Part shown: in pieces, positions 1 through 11,055 of the stretch
Position numbering within the stretch: position 1 is the first letter of the stretch
Layout of the letters: the number at the start of each line of letters is the position of its first letter
From: Sphaerolaimus hirsutus
Lineage: Eukaryota > Nematoda > Chromadorea > Monhysterida > Sphaerolaimidae
Assembly (NCBI GenBank): GCA_964036195.1
Contig: OZ038456.1
Coordinates: 15,500,001-15,564,000 of the forward strand
Direction: 5' to 3'
Length of the DNA: 64,000 nucleotides
Notes under the pieces: model-generated
Seen by the model: the letters and a program-made list of their open reading frames with translations, nothing else
The model's database searches: none
Told to the model about the DNA's origin: nothing
Made by a program: the position numbers and the translations under genes

Positions 1-1101
1 TCGTTTGTTCAATACGCAAGTTGGAAATTGGACGAGGGCCAAGTTGTAATAAGTGTAGCGATCCTTTTTTAATAAAAAAAGCCATTAATTCAGCCATGTT
101 TTGGGACACTGGGGACTGGTCCGGCACCTAATTTCTGAGTCGGTGCCGGACGCCATATCTTTAGCTGTAGTTAGGGGATTGATTCGAAATTTTTAGGGCG
201 TATACTCAAAACCCCCAACTACTAAATACGGGCTTAGGATGGTCGGCGACCCACCTGAGTGTGGGCCGCCGTAAACATGAATATTTTTTTGAAGAAATCG
301 CCGTCCACGCGAGGTCCGGCACCTCGTGTTCTTACAGTATAACGGGCTGCCAATCTAAAACTGTTGGGGGGAATTGATCGAAATTTTTAGGGGGTGTACA
401 CGACATCCCCCACTGCTTTTCATGGAAGTTTGAGCCCCCGCCCTGGCGACCCCCTTAAGAGTGGACTGCTGGAAAATAAAATGATATTTTTGAGAATTCA
501 CTGTCCAGGTTTGGCACTGGACAACATGATATCTTGATGGAATCTAGGATATGATTTAAGGTAAAAATTCATGTAAACAACATTGCCCCAAAAATCAACC
601 ATGGAGGAGATTTGATGGGGGTCAACACTAGTGATGTTAAAGGCACCGGGAAAAATGGCACCGCACCGCACCGGCACCTTTGCCAACGCATGAAAAGGGC
701 ACCTGGCACCCTGGGGCACCGGCCAGAAAATGGCACCGCACCGCACCGGCACCTTTGCCAACGCATGAAAAGGGCACCTGGCACCCTGGAGCACCGACCA
801 CAAAATGGCACCGCACCGCACCGGCACCAGTGCTATTCGGAAAAAAATGGCACCGGCACCGAAGGGCACCGGTGGGTTGCCGGTGCTAGCACCGAAAGGC
901 ACCGCACCGGGCTGAAATTTCCGAAGTAAATATCAGGCAGTTTCTCAGTGGCCACACCTTCGGAAGTGCATATTTCCATGAATTTTCTACCGATTTTGAT
1001 GGTTGAGCACTTAAAATGATCAGAATGATGTGGCAATCACTTTGTATGAAGCAATTACAATTATTAAAAATGGAAGCTAAAATATTTAATACACTACAAT
1101 G

Positions 1102-1955
1102 CCCCAGAGTTGTACAAATACTGGTATTTTTGGAAAACGTAAACGTAAACGTAAATACCTTTTCCAAATCAAAAGTATAAATACTAAAACATAAGGTATT
1201 TTTTAAATACCTGGGAAAACGTAAAATAAAACGTAAACGTAAAAATTTTATTAAGTGCTTCCACTGTGAGAGGACATAAAAAGCCATGTTTTTACAACAT
1301 TATGGTTGTTCCTATGATCTCCACCAACATTATCTGCTTTTATTTTATCTAGAGGGATGAAAAATAGTGAATTTTTGAAGGAACGAAAAATGAGACAGTG
1401 ATGCTGTGATTATCACCACCTGGTTTTGGGATGTCACTGTGATGACATGTCGTTTTGTTGCATCGTGCATTTATTGTCATCATCACCAAACTCATTCATT
1501 GACAGTTCAGTATGCAATTTATTTTGAAGACATTTGATTGATGAGTAAAACCAGCGTGCACCAAATTAGCGTTCACAAAACGATCACACAGACCGCACAA
1601 TGAACACCCACCTCAATTCAGTTCTAATATTTTCAATACCTAAATGGTATTTTTTGTGTATGTACATATTTACATAGGTGAGTGTTGCGGAGTGCGAACA
1701 GAAAGCATTCTGTCTAATGTATATTCCTTTGGTACCTTTTACACATTGTTTGAAAGTGCATTTCTGAGAAAATAAGCTATTAAATGTTTACTTAAATAAC
1801 GTTTTTTACGTTTTCTCTGGTACCCGGGTATTTTGGCCAGGAAAACGTAACAAAACGTAATGGTATTTTTTGAAAACGTAAACGTAAACGTAAGTATAAA
1901 TACCCGAATAACCGGGTATTTCGGGTAAACGTAAATACGTTTTTCCGACTCTGCA
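1102..1955. mobile_element. MITE with CAGAGTTGTxxAAATAC ends and AAACGTAAACGTAAA arrays
   Basis: Starts CCCCAGAGTTGTACAAATAC and ends AATACGTTTTTCCGACTCTG, with inverted stretches of GGAAAACGTAAACGTAAACG on both sides. Relatives: 16970-17430, 27130-27620, 27733-28556, 45305-45560 and 53880-54110. Confidence 0.55.
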
Positions 1956-2070
1956 ATGCCCATAGCCACTATTGTCTACTGATTGGAGTCGTTGCTGTAC
2001 AGAGAATGGAACTATACTCTGTCATAAACTGACAACAAATTTGGAACAAAAAGTAAGAGAAGTACAATAT

Positions 2071-3181
2071 ATGCCGTATTTCCTCGAAATACCCCCCCCC
2101 TCGTTTGACTCTCCCCCCTCTCGAGACCACTATCAAACAATCACCCCCCCCCTCGAAATACCCCCCCCCCCCAGATTGAGTGTAAAGAGAACGTATACTC
2201 GGCAGACATGATACTATACAATGAGTTGCATGATGTCATATCATGCACGCTGTATCCAACCCGTAGAACTCTGTTTTGGTGACTCGTGCTTACGCATATA
2301 CGGAATGAAACTATTCAATTGTGCCCGCACAATTCAAACCCCCGTCAAAGTGTAGTTGAGTTTTTTGGCATGATGCCATCCAAGCGTCGTCTGGATCTGA
2401 ATAAATACAAAGCGGGAACGTTTTCTGAATTCAAAATTTTGAACGTAACAAGTTTTCGTCAAAATGAATCGATAGTGTGTAACTTTTCTAAATATGAATT
2501 AGATTAAAATAGGTAAACGTATAATCAAAAATTTTCAGCACCTATCGGCACAAAAATTGGAGTAAACGAGTGCGTAAAGAACAGCACATTTTTATTTTCC
2601 TTCTTACTATCTTTATATTTTTTTTTTTACTGAATTCCTTTCTCGTTCGCTCTACAAGAACAAAATATAACTTTCCAATTTTGTAGAATGAGATGTCCGT
2701 CGACTATACATATTGACATATTTACGACCCTCTGTGCACCGTTTTTCTACCGTATTTAAGATGTATCGCACTTCGCTGTTCAGTAAGATGTTGAATTTCA
2801 TTGACGCGCAGCGAAGCGAAACATAAGTGGACCAAACCTGTGTAATATCATGTCTGCCGACTATACATGAAAAATACGGCAGTTTGTGTTCTGCGTAGTG
2901 CAGAACACACGTTAAAGCAATGTTGAAATCACGTTTTAACAGTGTTTATACCATTTACGTACTAAGATTAGTATACAGGTGGTGTACACGTCAGTTATTG
3001 ATGCATTTTCCTACCCCAGCGCACATCACAAACCACGATTTTGTACTAGGATTTCAAAAAAATTCCTGTGAAATAATAACCCCCCCTCGAAATACCCCCC
3101 CTCGTTTAACCCCCCCCCCCTCTCGGGAGCACTATGAAACAATCACCCCCCCCCTGGGGGTATTTCGAGGAAATACGGTAA
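2071..3181. mobile_element. MITE of the ACCGTATTTCCTCGAAATACCCC family, itself carrying an insertion
   Basis: Left terminus at 2071 and inverted right terminus ending 3180. An inner insertion at ~2202-2862 has ends GCAGACATGATAC and GTAATATCATGTCTGC. Confidence 0.65.
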
Positions 3182-4449
3182 ATATGATTTAAAACTCAAC
3201 AAAATGTTATATTCACTCATCAGATAACCTTTCAGGTATAATAGATTTCACAGTAGGCAAAAAACGGGATCGATTTGATGGGATTTTACAAAAAAGGCAA
3301 AAAACGGTTGGGTAAATAAATTGCTGTATTTTGAAATATGAATAAGCACGTATTTACTATGGACAAAATTGCACAGCACATGAAGCCATGTCCGGTGCCT
3401 TTCCCGGTGCCTTTTACTTTGGCCCTGGTGCTAGCACCTTTGGCACCGGCAAAAAAATAGCACCGCACCGCACCGGCACCGGTGCTATTCTGAAAAAAAT
3501 GGCACCGGCACCGACAGGGCACCCCTGAAGATTGTAATGGCACCGCACCAGCACCGGTGCTGGTGCCTTTCGGTGCCCAGCACCGGGGTACTGGTGCCCC
3601 GGTGCCTTTACATCACTAGGCAACACAAAAGCTGTCCCACAAGGTGAATTTTGTTCCTGGAATGAGGTCATTGATGACATCATTACAGGGACCCCCATTG
3701 AAACTCCACTATGGTTGATTTTTGGGGGAATGTTGTTTACGCGAATTTTTACCTTAAATCATATCCTAGAGGACATCATAAACCAGCTTTTAAAGTGTGT
3801 AAAAAGATTTGACTTAAATCGAAATTTAACATGTGTATGGGTGTCAAATACACTTTGGTACCAGATCAAATTTTTATTTTAAAATTCGCTTTACTAAACA
3901 CACATTTTACAGTGGTATACATTGTCCTCTAAGGGACATTCTAATGTAATTATTATTTTTGCTGTCCAGTGCCAAATCTGGACAGTGAATTCTCAAAAAT
4001 ATCAGGGTTTTTTTCCAGCAGTCCACTCTCAGGGGGGTCACCAAAAGGCTCAAACTTCCAAAAATAGTGGGGGGTGTCGTGTACACCCCCTCAAAATTTC
4101 GATCAATTCCCCGTAACAGTTTTTGATTAGCAGCCCGTTATACTGTAAAAACACAGGGTCCGGACCTCGTGTGGACACGTATTTAAAAAAAAATACACTC
4201 AGGTGAGTCGCCGGGGCCCGCCTGCAGTGTATGGTCGAATGGGGTTTAGAGTATATTCCCCCAAAATTTCAAATTGTTACCCCCCCTAGAACCTGAGTTA
4301 TAGGCTCCGGAACCGACTCAACTTTTGGGTGCTGGACCTGGCCTGTCCCCTGTCTATATTTGCTGTGCATATTGATTTATATACCATCTATATTTCTGCT
4401 TATTCCTACCCACCACGTTTTTCATGAATGATTTTTTCTACTCGTCTTA

Positions 4450-6325
4450 ACTGAATACTCTGCATGCACACTTATTTATGTCTCACGTTGGAAGCTTTCC
4501 AATGATATAATAATTGAAGCATGCATTTTTTGTAAATTGTGAAAAGCTCTTATCTGTGAATACATTAACATACAACATTATAATAGCAATTAAATTTTTG
4601 TGAAAATCGCATTCATTTAAGACTCGCTTTGCCCAAGAACTAAACATGCTCAAACCTCAGTATGTTCAAAATTCTGACCCCCGTTTTTATCATGGATTCA
4701 GAATCTACATAATGAAAACTCTAAATTTTCTACCATACATGTATCCGGAAATGTCATCTTCCTGCTTATAACGATGATCTAAGTCAAAAACGGTCATTTT
4801 TGGGGCTGTTTTTTAGAAATTCATAACTTTTGCTAAACATTATCTATCAATATTCCATTTTGGATTCTTTTAAAGATAGTGATGGAGATTAATTGGTGTA
4901 TACAAACAAACTTCATCAAATGTTTTTTCTTACTGAAAATAATGGCTGAAATTTTGAAAATGGTGCCAAATTTTCAGTTGTGAATTGAGACCTCTACAAT
5001 TTTAATAAAAACTGTGCTAAACTGTGCTCAATTGTAAAAAGTGCGGACTAGTGATGGAAAAGCACCATGGCACTGGCGCCTGGCGCTAGCGCCAAACGAA
5101 AAAGCGCCATGGTGCTTTTGGTGCTTGGCGCTATTTTTGCCTGGTGCCAGGAACAAGATGCCTGGCGCTGGCGCTTGGCACTAGGGCCAAAGCAAAAAGT
5201 GCCATGGCGCTTCTGGTGCTTGGCTCCATTTTGCTCTGGCGCCATTGGCGTTTGGCGCTGGGGTTCAGACAAGTGCCATGGCGCTTTTGGCTCCATTTTG
5301 CTCTGGCGCCATTGGCGTTTGGCGCTGGGGTTCAGAAAAGTGCCATGGCGCTTGGCGCCGAAGTCCTGGTGCTTTTTCCACCACTAGTCTACACTTTTTT
5401 GCCACATCAGTTTGAAATGAGGGTGTGTCGTGCACAAGTAAACCCGGTGCACAAGTAACAAAAGTAGTAGAAGGGCGCCATGGTGCGGAGTACTTTGGCA
5501 CCCTCAAATGGCACCATCCCATCACTAATCATGTATATAGTTGTTGTTTTTGGAGGGGGGTTGCAGGGGTTCAATATGTGTTTTTTCAAGCTTTAGGAGG
5601 AAAAAGGGTTAAAAATCACTATGTTTTACATGGAGATATACAAATCAAAGAGCATGAAAATATAACCTTAGTTTATAATGAAAACTTTTTTCCCTAAAAC
5701 GTCACCTGAGTGTTTAGAGTGGGATTGTCTGTGCTGGTGAAATGGGTGTCTGGCTGTTTCAAACTGATGTGGCAAAAAAGTGCAGACCTACTTTTTCAAT
5801 TTTTTATTTTATTTTATTCATTGCTGGGTTCACGTCACAGAATGTTCTGTATGCTTAACTATGTAATTGAGCACAGTTTTTGTAAAGATTGTAGAGGTCT
5901 CAATGCAGAACTGAAAATTTGGTGCAATTTTCAAAATTTCAGCCATTATTTTCAGTAAGAAAAAAACATTTGATGAAGTTTGTGTGTATAGACCAATAAA
6001 TCTTCATAACTATCTTTATAAGAATCCAAAATGGTATATTGATAGATAATGTTTAGCAAAAGTTATGAATTTCTAAAAAAACAGCCCCAAAAATGACCAT
6101 TTTTGACTTTGATCATTTTTTAAGTAGGAGGATGACATTTCCAGATACATGTATGGAATAAAATTTTGAGTTTTTATGGTATGTAGATTCTGAATCCATG
6201 ATAAAAAATGAGGGTCAGAATTTTGTACCTACTGAGGTTTGGCCCTTTTGCAAAGCGAGTTTTAATATCATTGGTACGCTTCCAGCGTGAACCATGCGTA
6301 CAAAGTGTAAAGTCACTGGAGTTGT
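4450..6325. mobile_element. Foldback element with ~400-bp inverted arms, centre occupied by a GGCGCC MITE
   Basis: 4600-4990 is the inverted counterpart of 5880-6260 (for example GTCATCTTCCTGCTTATAAC against AGTAGGAGGATGACATTTCC). The ends (CTCACGTTGGAAGCTTTCC; GGTACGCTTCCAGCGTGAACC) resemble those at 10345-10585 and 56120-56350. The region 5047-5530 is a nested element rich in GGCGC and GCGCCATGGCGC with CTAGTGATGG-type ends. Confidence 0.7.
5045..5535. repeat. GCGCCATGGCGC-rich MITE cluster (CTAGTGATGG ends)
   Basis: Left end CTAGTGATGGAAAAGCACC at 5048; inverted ends near 5390 (CTTTTTCCACCACTAG) and 5528 (CATCCCATCACTAAT). Long open frames here are artefacts of a stop-poor GC repeat. Related blocks: 14540-14650, 16070-16110, 31395-31510, 46310-46380 and 60500-60740. 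Confidence 0.65.
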
Positions 6326-6574
6326 ATGTAATACTGTATTTCTTCTAATAGAACGGCATACCTCCTATAGAACGGCACCTCTAATAGAATGGCAGGTAGA
6401 AATAATGTTGGGAGTGTGCCAAGACACAAAAATAAACAGAAAAGGGATGCCAAGAATGTTCAAATCATTCAAATACAATTGTTTAAAAGCAACTTTTTTT
6501 GAAGAAAAAAACTCATTTTAAAAACCTGGCTTGTTGAAAAAAAACGTTTTCAATCCCCAGAGTTGAAATAAATA

Positions 6575-6967
6575 TACCGTATTTCCTCAAAATACCCCAA
6601 GGGGGTTTATTTTTTCAGAGTGAGAATTTTGAGGGGGGGGGGGTTAAATGAGGGGGGTATTTCGAGGGGGGTTTATTGTTTCGCCATAAATTTTTTGAAA
6701 TCCCAGATTTGTCATCGTAAAGAGCCATTTATAAGACTCTAAAGACATTTATAAGTGTGTAGACGTACAAACACTGTTCTCACATAATAACGGAGTCATC
6801 GTTTTTAACGTGTGTTCTGCATTGCCGGGATGACAAACCACAGCCTTTGTCATTTACGTTCTCTATACACTAAATTTGGGGGGGGGTATTTCGAGGGGGG
6901 TTATAAGTTCATAGTGTCCATTTTGAGGGGGGGGGGTATTTCAAGGGGGGTATTTTGAGGAAATACA
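6575..6967. mobile_element. ACCGTATTTCCTC MITE
   Basis: TACCGTATTTCCTCAAAATA at the left and inverted GGTATTTTGAGGAAATAC at the right, with internal GGGGGTATTTCGAGGGG blocks. Confidence 0.65.
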
Positions 6968-8619
6968 ATAGTTATTTTTGAAAGAAATCACTGTTTATAA
7001 TGGTATCTCATGACTCCACTGTCTTGACCACAATCGACATAACAATATGTTATGTGACACTTAACATATGCATATTTTTTGCCTAAATGTCCATTTTGAA
7101 CGATTTTGAAAAAAATCTGATTTAAATTGTTTTAATACTTTTTTATATCAAGAGATATGAAATAATGATCTTTTTGAACCCTATGGCTGACATCACACTT
7201 AGTATTGAAACCTGCCATAATCCATCTGAATAATGAACCAATAATTATAGTTTTTTCATCATGTTTCATTTTTAATATGGAATATGGAATTATGAAATTT
7301 ATTATTAGATTTTATTCATCAAATTATTGTAGGATTCTGCACAAAGTATGTGCTCCACTCGGTATAGGTATTTAGCATTCAGTGTTATCAGTATACAAGA
7401 GTATAATGGCATGTAAAATAAAGTTATATACTTACTACACAACAGTTTATAAAATACAGAAAAACACTACTGTATTGCTTCTAACAGAATAGTGTCATTC
7501 TATTTTTCAACAATTTTTATACCTTCTCTTTGAGGTTGCCATTCTATTTTGTTTTACCTATCTTTCCACATTTTTTTCATTTCAATATACCGGTAGGTAG
7601 TTTTTTTATTATTATGATACTTAAACAATATTTTAATGAGATAAATAATTTGAAATTTAATATCTATTTGAACACTTTGAATGTGCTCGCCATTCATTTT
7701 TAATATGTATTTTTTGTGTTTTGGCACTCTCCCAATGTAATTTCTACCTGCCGTTCTAGTGAAGGTGCCCTACTATTGCAGGTATGTCATTATACTTAAA
7801 GAAATATGGTAGGTACATCTGTACATGTCTACTTACGTAGAATGTGATCAAAAACATATGGCACTGGCGCTTGGCGCTAAAATCGTGTTGGCGCCAGGAG
7901 TCTCGAATACTCCCCAAACCGCCCAGCTATCTAGGTATCTATCCCGGAGGCAACTTTTTGACTACTATCCCCTGAACCACCCCACCCCCCCCCCCCCCGA
8001 AATCGCCCAGCTATCTATCTATCTATCTGAAGCGACTTTTGAGAAATTTTTATCCAACTTACACTCAAAATCGCTAGTTTTCATACCCTTTTATAGATTT
8101 TCATCTCCACAATCGTAAGTTCATGTGTTTTTTTAACCTATTTTCAGATATTTTTCACTTACTTTCAAGCGATTTTTCTACCTTTCTTCCTTCTATGTGA
8201 TTTTGCTTCTTTTCTTCCTTCTATGTGTTCTCTGAGTAAAAATTCAGAGTTTCATATCGTAAGTGCATAAGCGCCACCTTCACTAGGTGGACATATTCAT
8301 TTTCGATATGAAACTCTGAACCACCTCGGACAAAATGGACTGTAACTCGCATGTACGGCACGGGCCACTGGTGGTTATATATATATATATATAATAGAAA
8401 AATGTCTAAGGTATATGAAAAGTGCGGGGCAAGCGTCGTCCCCCAAACATGGCGCTGTCGGGCCAGCGTCAAACTTTGAAATGCGATTTTGAAAAATCGA
8501 AAAACTTGGATATATGCACTTTTAGAATGAAACTCCCCAAGTGTCAAGTTACAATTATTGATAAAAATGGTTTGCATTTTTAATAGAAGGACTACTGGAG
8601 TGTGCTGGGCTCATTCATG
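6968..8619. other. Intergenic; no gene seen
   Basis: AT-rich unique-looking DNA to ~7850, then a GGCGCC fragment (7860-7900), a CTATCTATCT repeat block (7910-8110) and a short (TA)n tract at ~8374-8392. An inverted pair surrounds 8230-8320 (AAATTCAGAGTTTCATATCG). Confidence 0.5.
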
Positions 8620-9049
8620 AAATGTCATGCAAAGTGTCAATTGTCATGACAAATGTAAAGTAAAGTGTCAATTGTCATGCAAAATGTCAAGTTTCATGTC
8701 AAATTTCAAGCAAAGTGACAATCGTCATTACAAATGCCATGCAAAGTGTAAATTGTGTATCCAAATATTGTGTTTTTGTATCCATAGTCTGTTTTGTATC
8801 CAAATATTATGTTTTTGTATCCAAACGTTCACATAAGATTTGGATTCAACAACCACGTGATTTGGATACAAAACACAAGAGTAACAAATAAAACATAAGA
8901 TTTGAATACAATTTGCTTGACAATTGATACTTTAATTTTTATATGCCATGACAATTTATGCTTTACTTTTCATTTGTCATGACACTTGACACTTTGCATG
9001 ACATTTTACATGACATTTGACACTTTACAAAGCTTGGGACTGCCCCCAG
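8620..9049. mobile_element. Third member of the TGTCATGCAAAGTGTC MITE family, left end degenerate
   Basis: Repeats of TGTCATGCAAAGTGTCAATTG on the left and inverted copies on the right, with an inner GTATCCAAATATTGTG inverted pair as in 42404-42803. The right end AAGCTTGGGACTGCCCCCAG matches the family terminus. I do not recognise a left GTGCCA terminus, so the exact start is uncertain. Confidence 0.65.
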
Positions 9050-9054
9050 ATAAA

Positions 9055-9300
9055 TGAATAAACAGGTTGAATCTCAAGCAATGAGATAAAATTTTACAAA
9101 AAATGTGATTTTTTTATACAATTTTACAAAAATACGAATTTTTATACAATTTTACAAAAAATTTACAAAAATTCGAATTTTTATACAATTTTTATTTTTA
9201 TTCTTAAATTCTCCATTTTATTTTATTTTATTTTATTCTTTAATTTTCCATTTTATTTTTATTTTATTTTTATTTTTTTTCTGAGATTTTGCCAACCCTG
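9055..9300. repeat. A/T-rich element with CTGAGATTTTGCCAACCCTGC end
   Basis: Runs of ATTTTACAAAAA, CGAATTTTTATAC and ATTTTATTTTATTTT end in CTGAGATTTTGCCAACCCTG. Inverted or related copies are at 33980-34200 (starting GCAGGGTTGGCAAAATCTCA) and 38860-39010. Confidence 0.55.
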
Positions 9301-9616
9301 CATCTGACACTAAATATGATAGACCGCACACTTACCTATTTATGACATTAATTTGTCAGAAACTGATTTGATAGAACAGAATTAACAAAGGTGTTTGACA
9401 AACTCCCGTCGTGAACCAGAATGCGGGGCCACTAGGCGACCGGTACTGAAAAATTTACTTTCACGTGCCAACAGTTTTTAAAAATGGCATTTATTCCAAT
9501 CAAAAGTCCCTCAATTGTCCCTTTATTTTAAAAATACAAATTCCGCACGCGCAGAACCAAAAACATTCGGAGGCGGAAACTAATATTTTCGGTGTACCTC
9601 CACGTGATAATGAATA

Positions 9617-10047
9617 TACCGTATATCCTCCAATAAGACCCCCTCGATCAACTCCCCCCTTGAATAACTCCCTCTCAATACCCCTGACGAAATAATAACT
9701 CCCCCTCGATCAACTCCCCCTTGAATAACTCCCTCTCAGTACCCCTGACGAAATAATAACTCCCCCTCGATCAACTCCCCCTTGAATAACCCCCCCTCAG
9801 TACCCCTGACGAAATAATAACTCCCCCTCGAATAACTCACCCGTTAGGTGAAAAATATGCCACAAAATTGACAAAACTGCATTGTACAGATCACAAACTG
9901 CGGTATTTGTCATGTACGTTCTCGTTACGCTCAATTTTAGGGGGGTATTTCGAGGGGGGGTATGAGTTCCTCAGCCAAATTTTAGCGGGGGGTATTTCGA
10001 GGGGGGGTTAATTCAAAGGTGGGGGGTTGATTCGAGGTAATACGGTA
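9617..10047. mobile_element. ACCGTATATCCTCCAATA MITE
   Basis: Terminal inverted repeats, plus a tandem array of a unit containing CCCCTCGATCAACTCCCCCT (9640-9840). Confidence 0.65.
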
Positions 10048-11055
10048 TGTAATACACATAGGTAATGTACGAGTTAAATTAAAAATGTGCATAAAAATGA
10101 GTGTACAAATGTAACTGCTTCATTATAATGTTTTATTTTCAGAAGGAATTTAAAAAGAACAACAGAACAATATGATAGTTTCGTACAAAAATTGTTAGAT
10201 TAAATAAATTTCCTTTGCTGTTCCAAAATGCTTAAATTTTACTGTCAATTTTATAGAAGTCAATATAGGTAGGTAAGTATTAAGTATACAGTGGTATAAT
10301 TTTCAATAATAATGCACAGCAATAAATAAATTTGAATGTATTAGGTATACTCCGGTTACTTTACACCCTGCACGCGTGGTTCCCGCTGGAAGTGTGCCAA
10401 CGATGGTTAACGCATCCGAGTTTCATAAAAAGATGACAAAATTGATTGTTGTTATTATGTTATTCATTAACATATTCACATCGATTAATTTTTTTCATAT
10501 TTTTACGGAAATCGAATGAATTAATAATCATTGGCACGCTTCCAACACGAGACATAAATCAGTGCGAGGGCAGAGTATCACGTACGCCGAGTATATCTAC
10601 AGGGATTTTACAGATTATGCCCTCTGTTCTGTACAAATGATGATCCAAATCATGAAACGGATGATCCAAATAATAGCAACTCATTGTGGGGGTTCTCAAC
10701 TTTTTACATACTATATGGTGGGTTCACATGCTCAACTTTTTTCTACAATAAGCTACACAAACTGTGGCGTAAGGGTATTCACATGTGGTAAAATGCTACA
10801 CTTTTCATGCAAAACTTATTCATTTGACATGCTGTAATAATTAATTTTAACATGCTTATTAAAAGTATACTGTGTAGTGTACACATGCACTGTAAATACA
10901 TTCTCATGCAATCGCAATCTCATACATTCTCGTGTCGAAACATATCACTAGGTATAAATAAAATATGTGTTATTAGATGTCGAGATGAAGTCGATATCAA
11001 TCATAACAAAATAAACTGCAGTAACCACAAAATCAATACAGCTGCCCCAGTGGAG
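10048..11055. other. 3' flank of the receptor gene; one MITE, no gene seen
   Basis: 10345-10585 is a small element with inverted ends (CTCCGGTTACTTTACACCCTG and CCAACACGAGACATAAATC). It is related to elements at 6260-6325 and 56120-56350. The rest is AT-rich with no supported frame. Confidence 0.5.

Larger units (their letters stand above)
629..3618. mobile_element. hAT-like composite insertion with GCACCG-rich ends
   Basis: Ends TAGTGATGTTAAAGGCACCG and its inverse CGGTGCCTTTACATCACTA are flanked by 8-bp GTCAACAC (621-628) and GGCAACAC (3619-3626). The subterminal zones (634-905, 3405-3610) are arrays of GCACCGCACCGGCACC. The interior (~930-3400) holds other nested MITEs, at 1102-1955 and 2071-3181. 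No transposase frame is recognisable. Confidence 0.75.
103..4352. mobile_element. Foldback element split by a ~3 kb insertion
   Basis: The left arm (from GGGACACTGGGGACTGGTCC at ~103) and the right arm (ending GGACCTGGCCTGTCCCC at ~4352) are inverted copies related to the intact element at 17.54-19.00 kb. Both contain the CGAAATTTTTAGGGGGTGTACACGAC-like and TGGCACTGGACAGC-like segments. Its centre is interrupted at 629 by another transposon, which ends at 3618. Confidence 0.75.

Noticed and set aside
8740-8880. Possible CRISPR-like repeats (GTATCCAAAT units)
   Set aside because: Units are inverted, unevenly spaced and internal to a MITE; the genome is eukaryotic.
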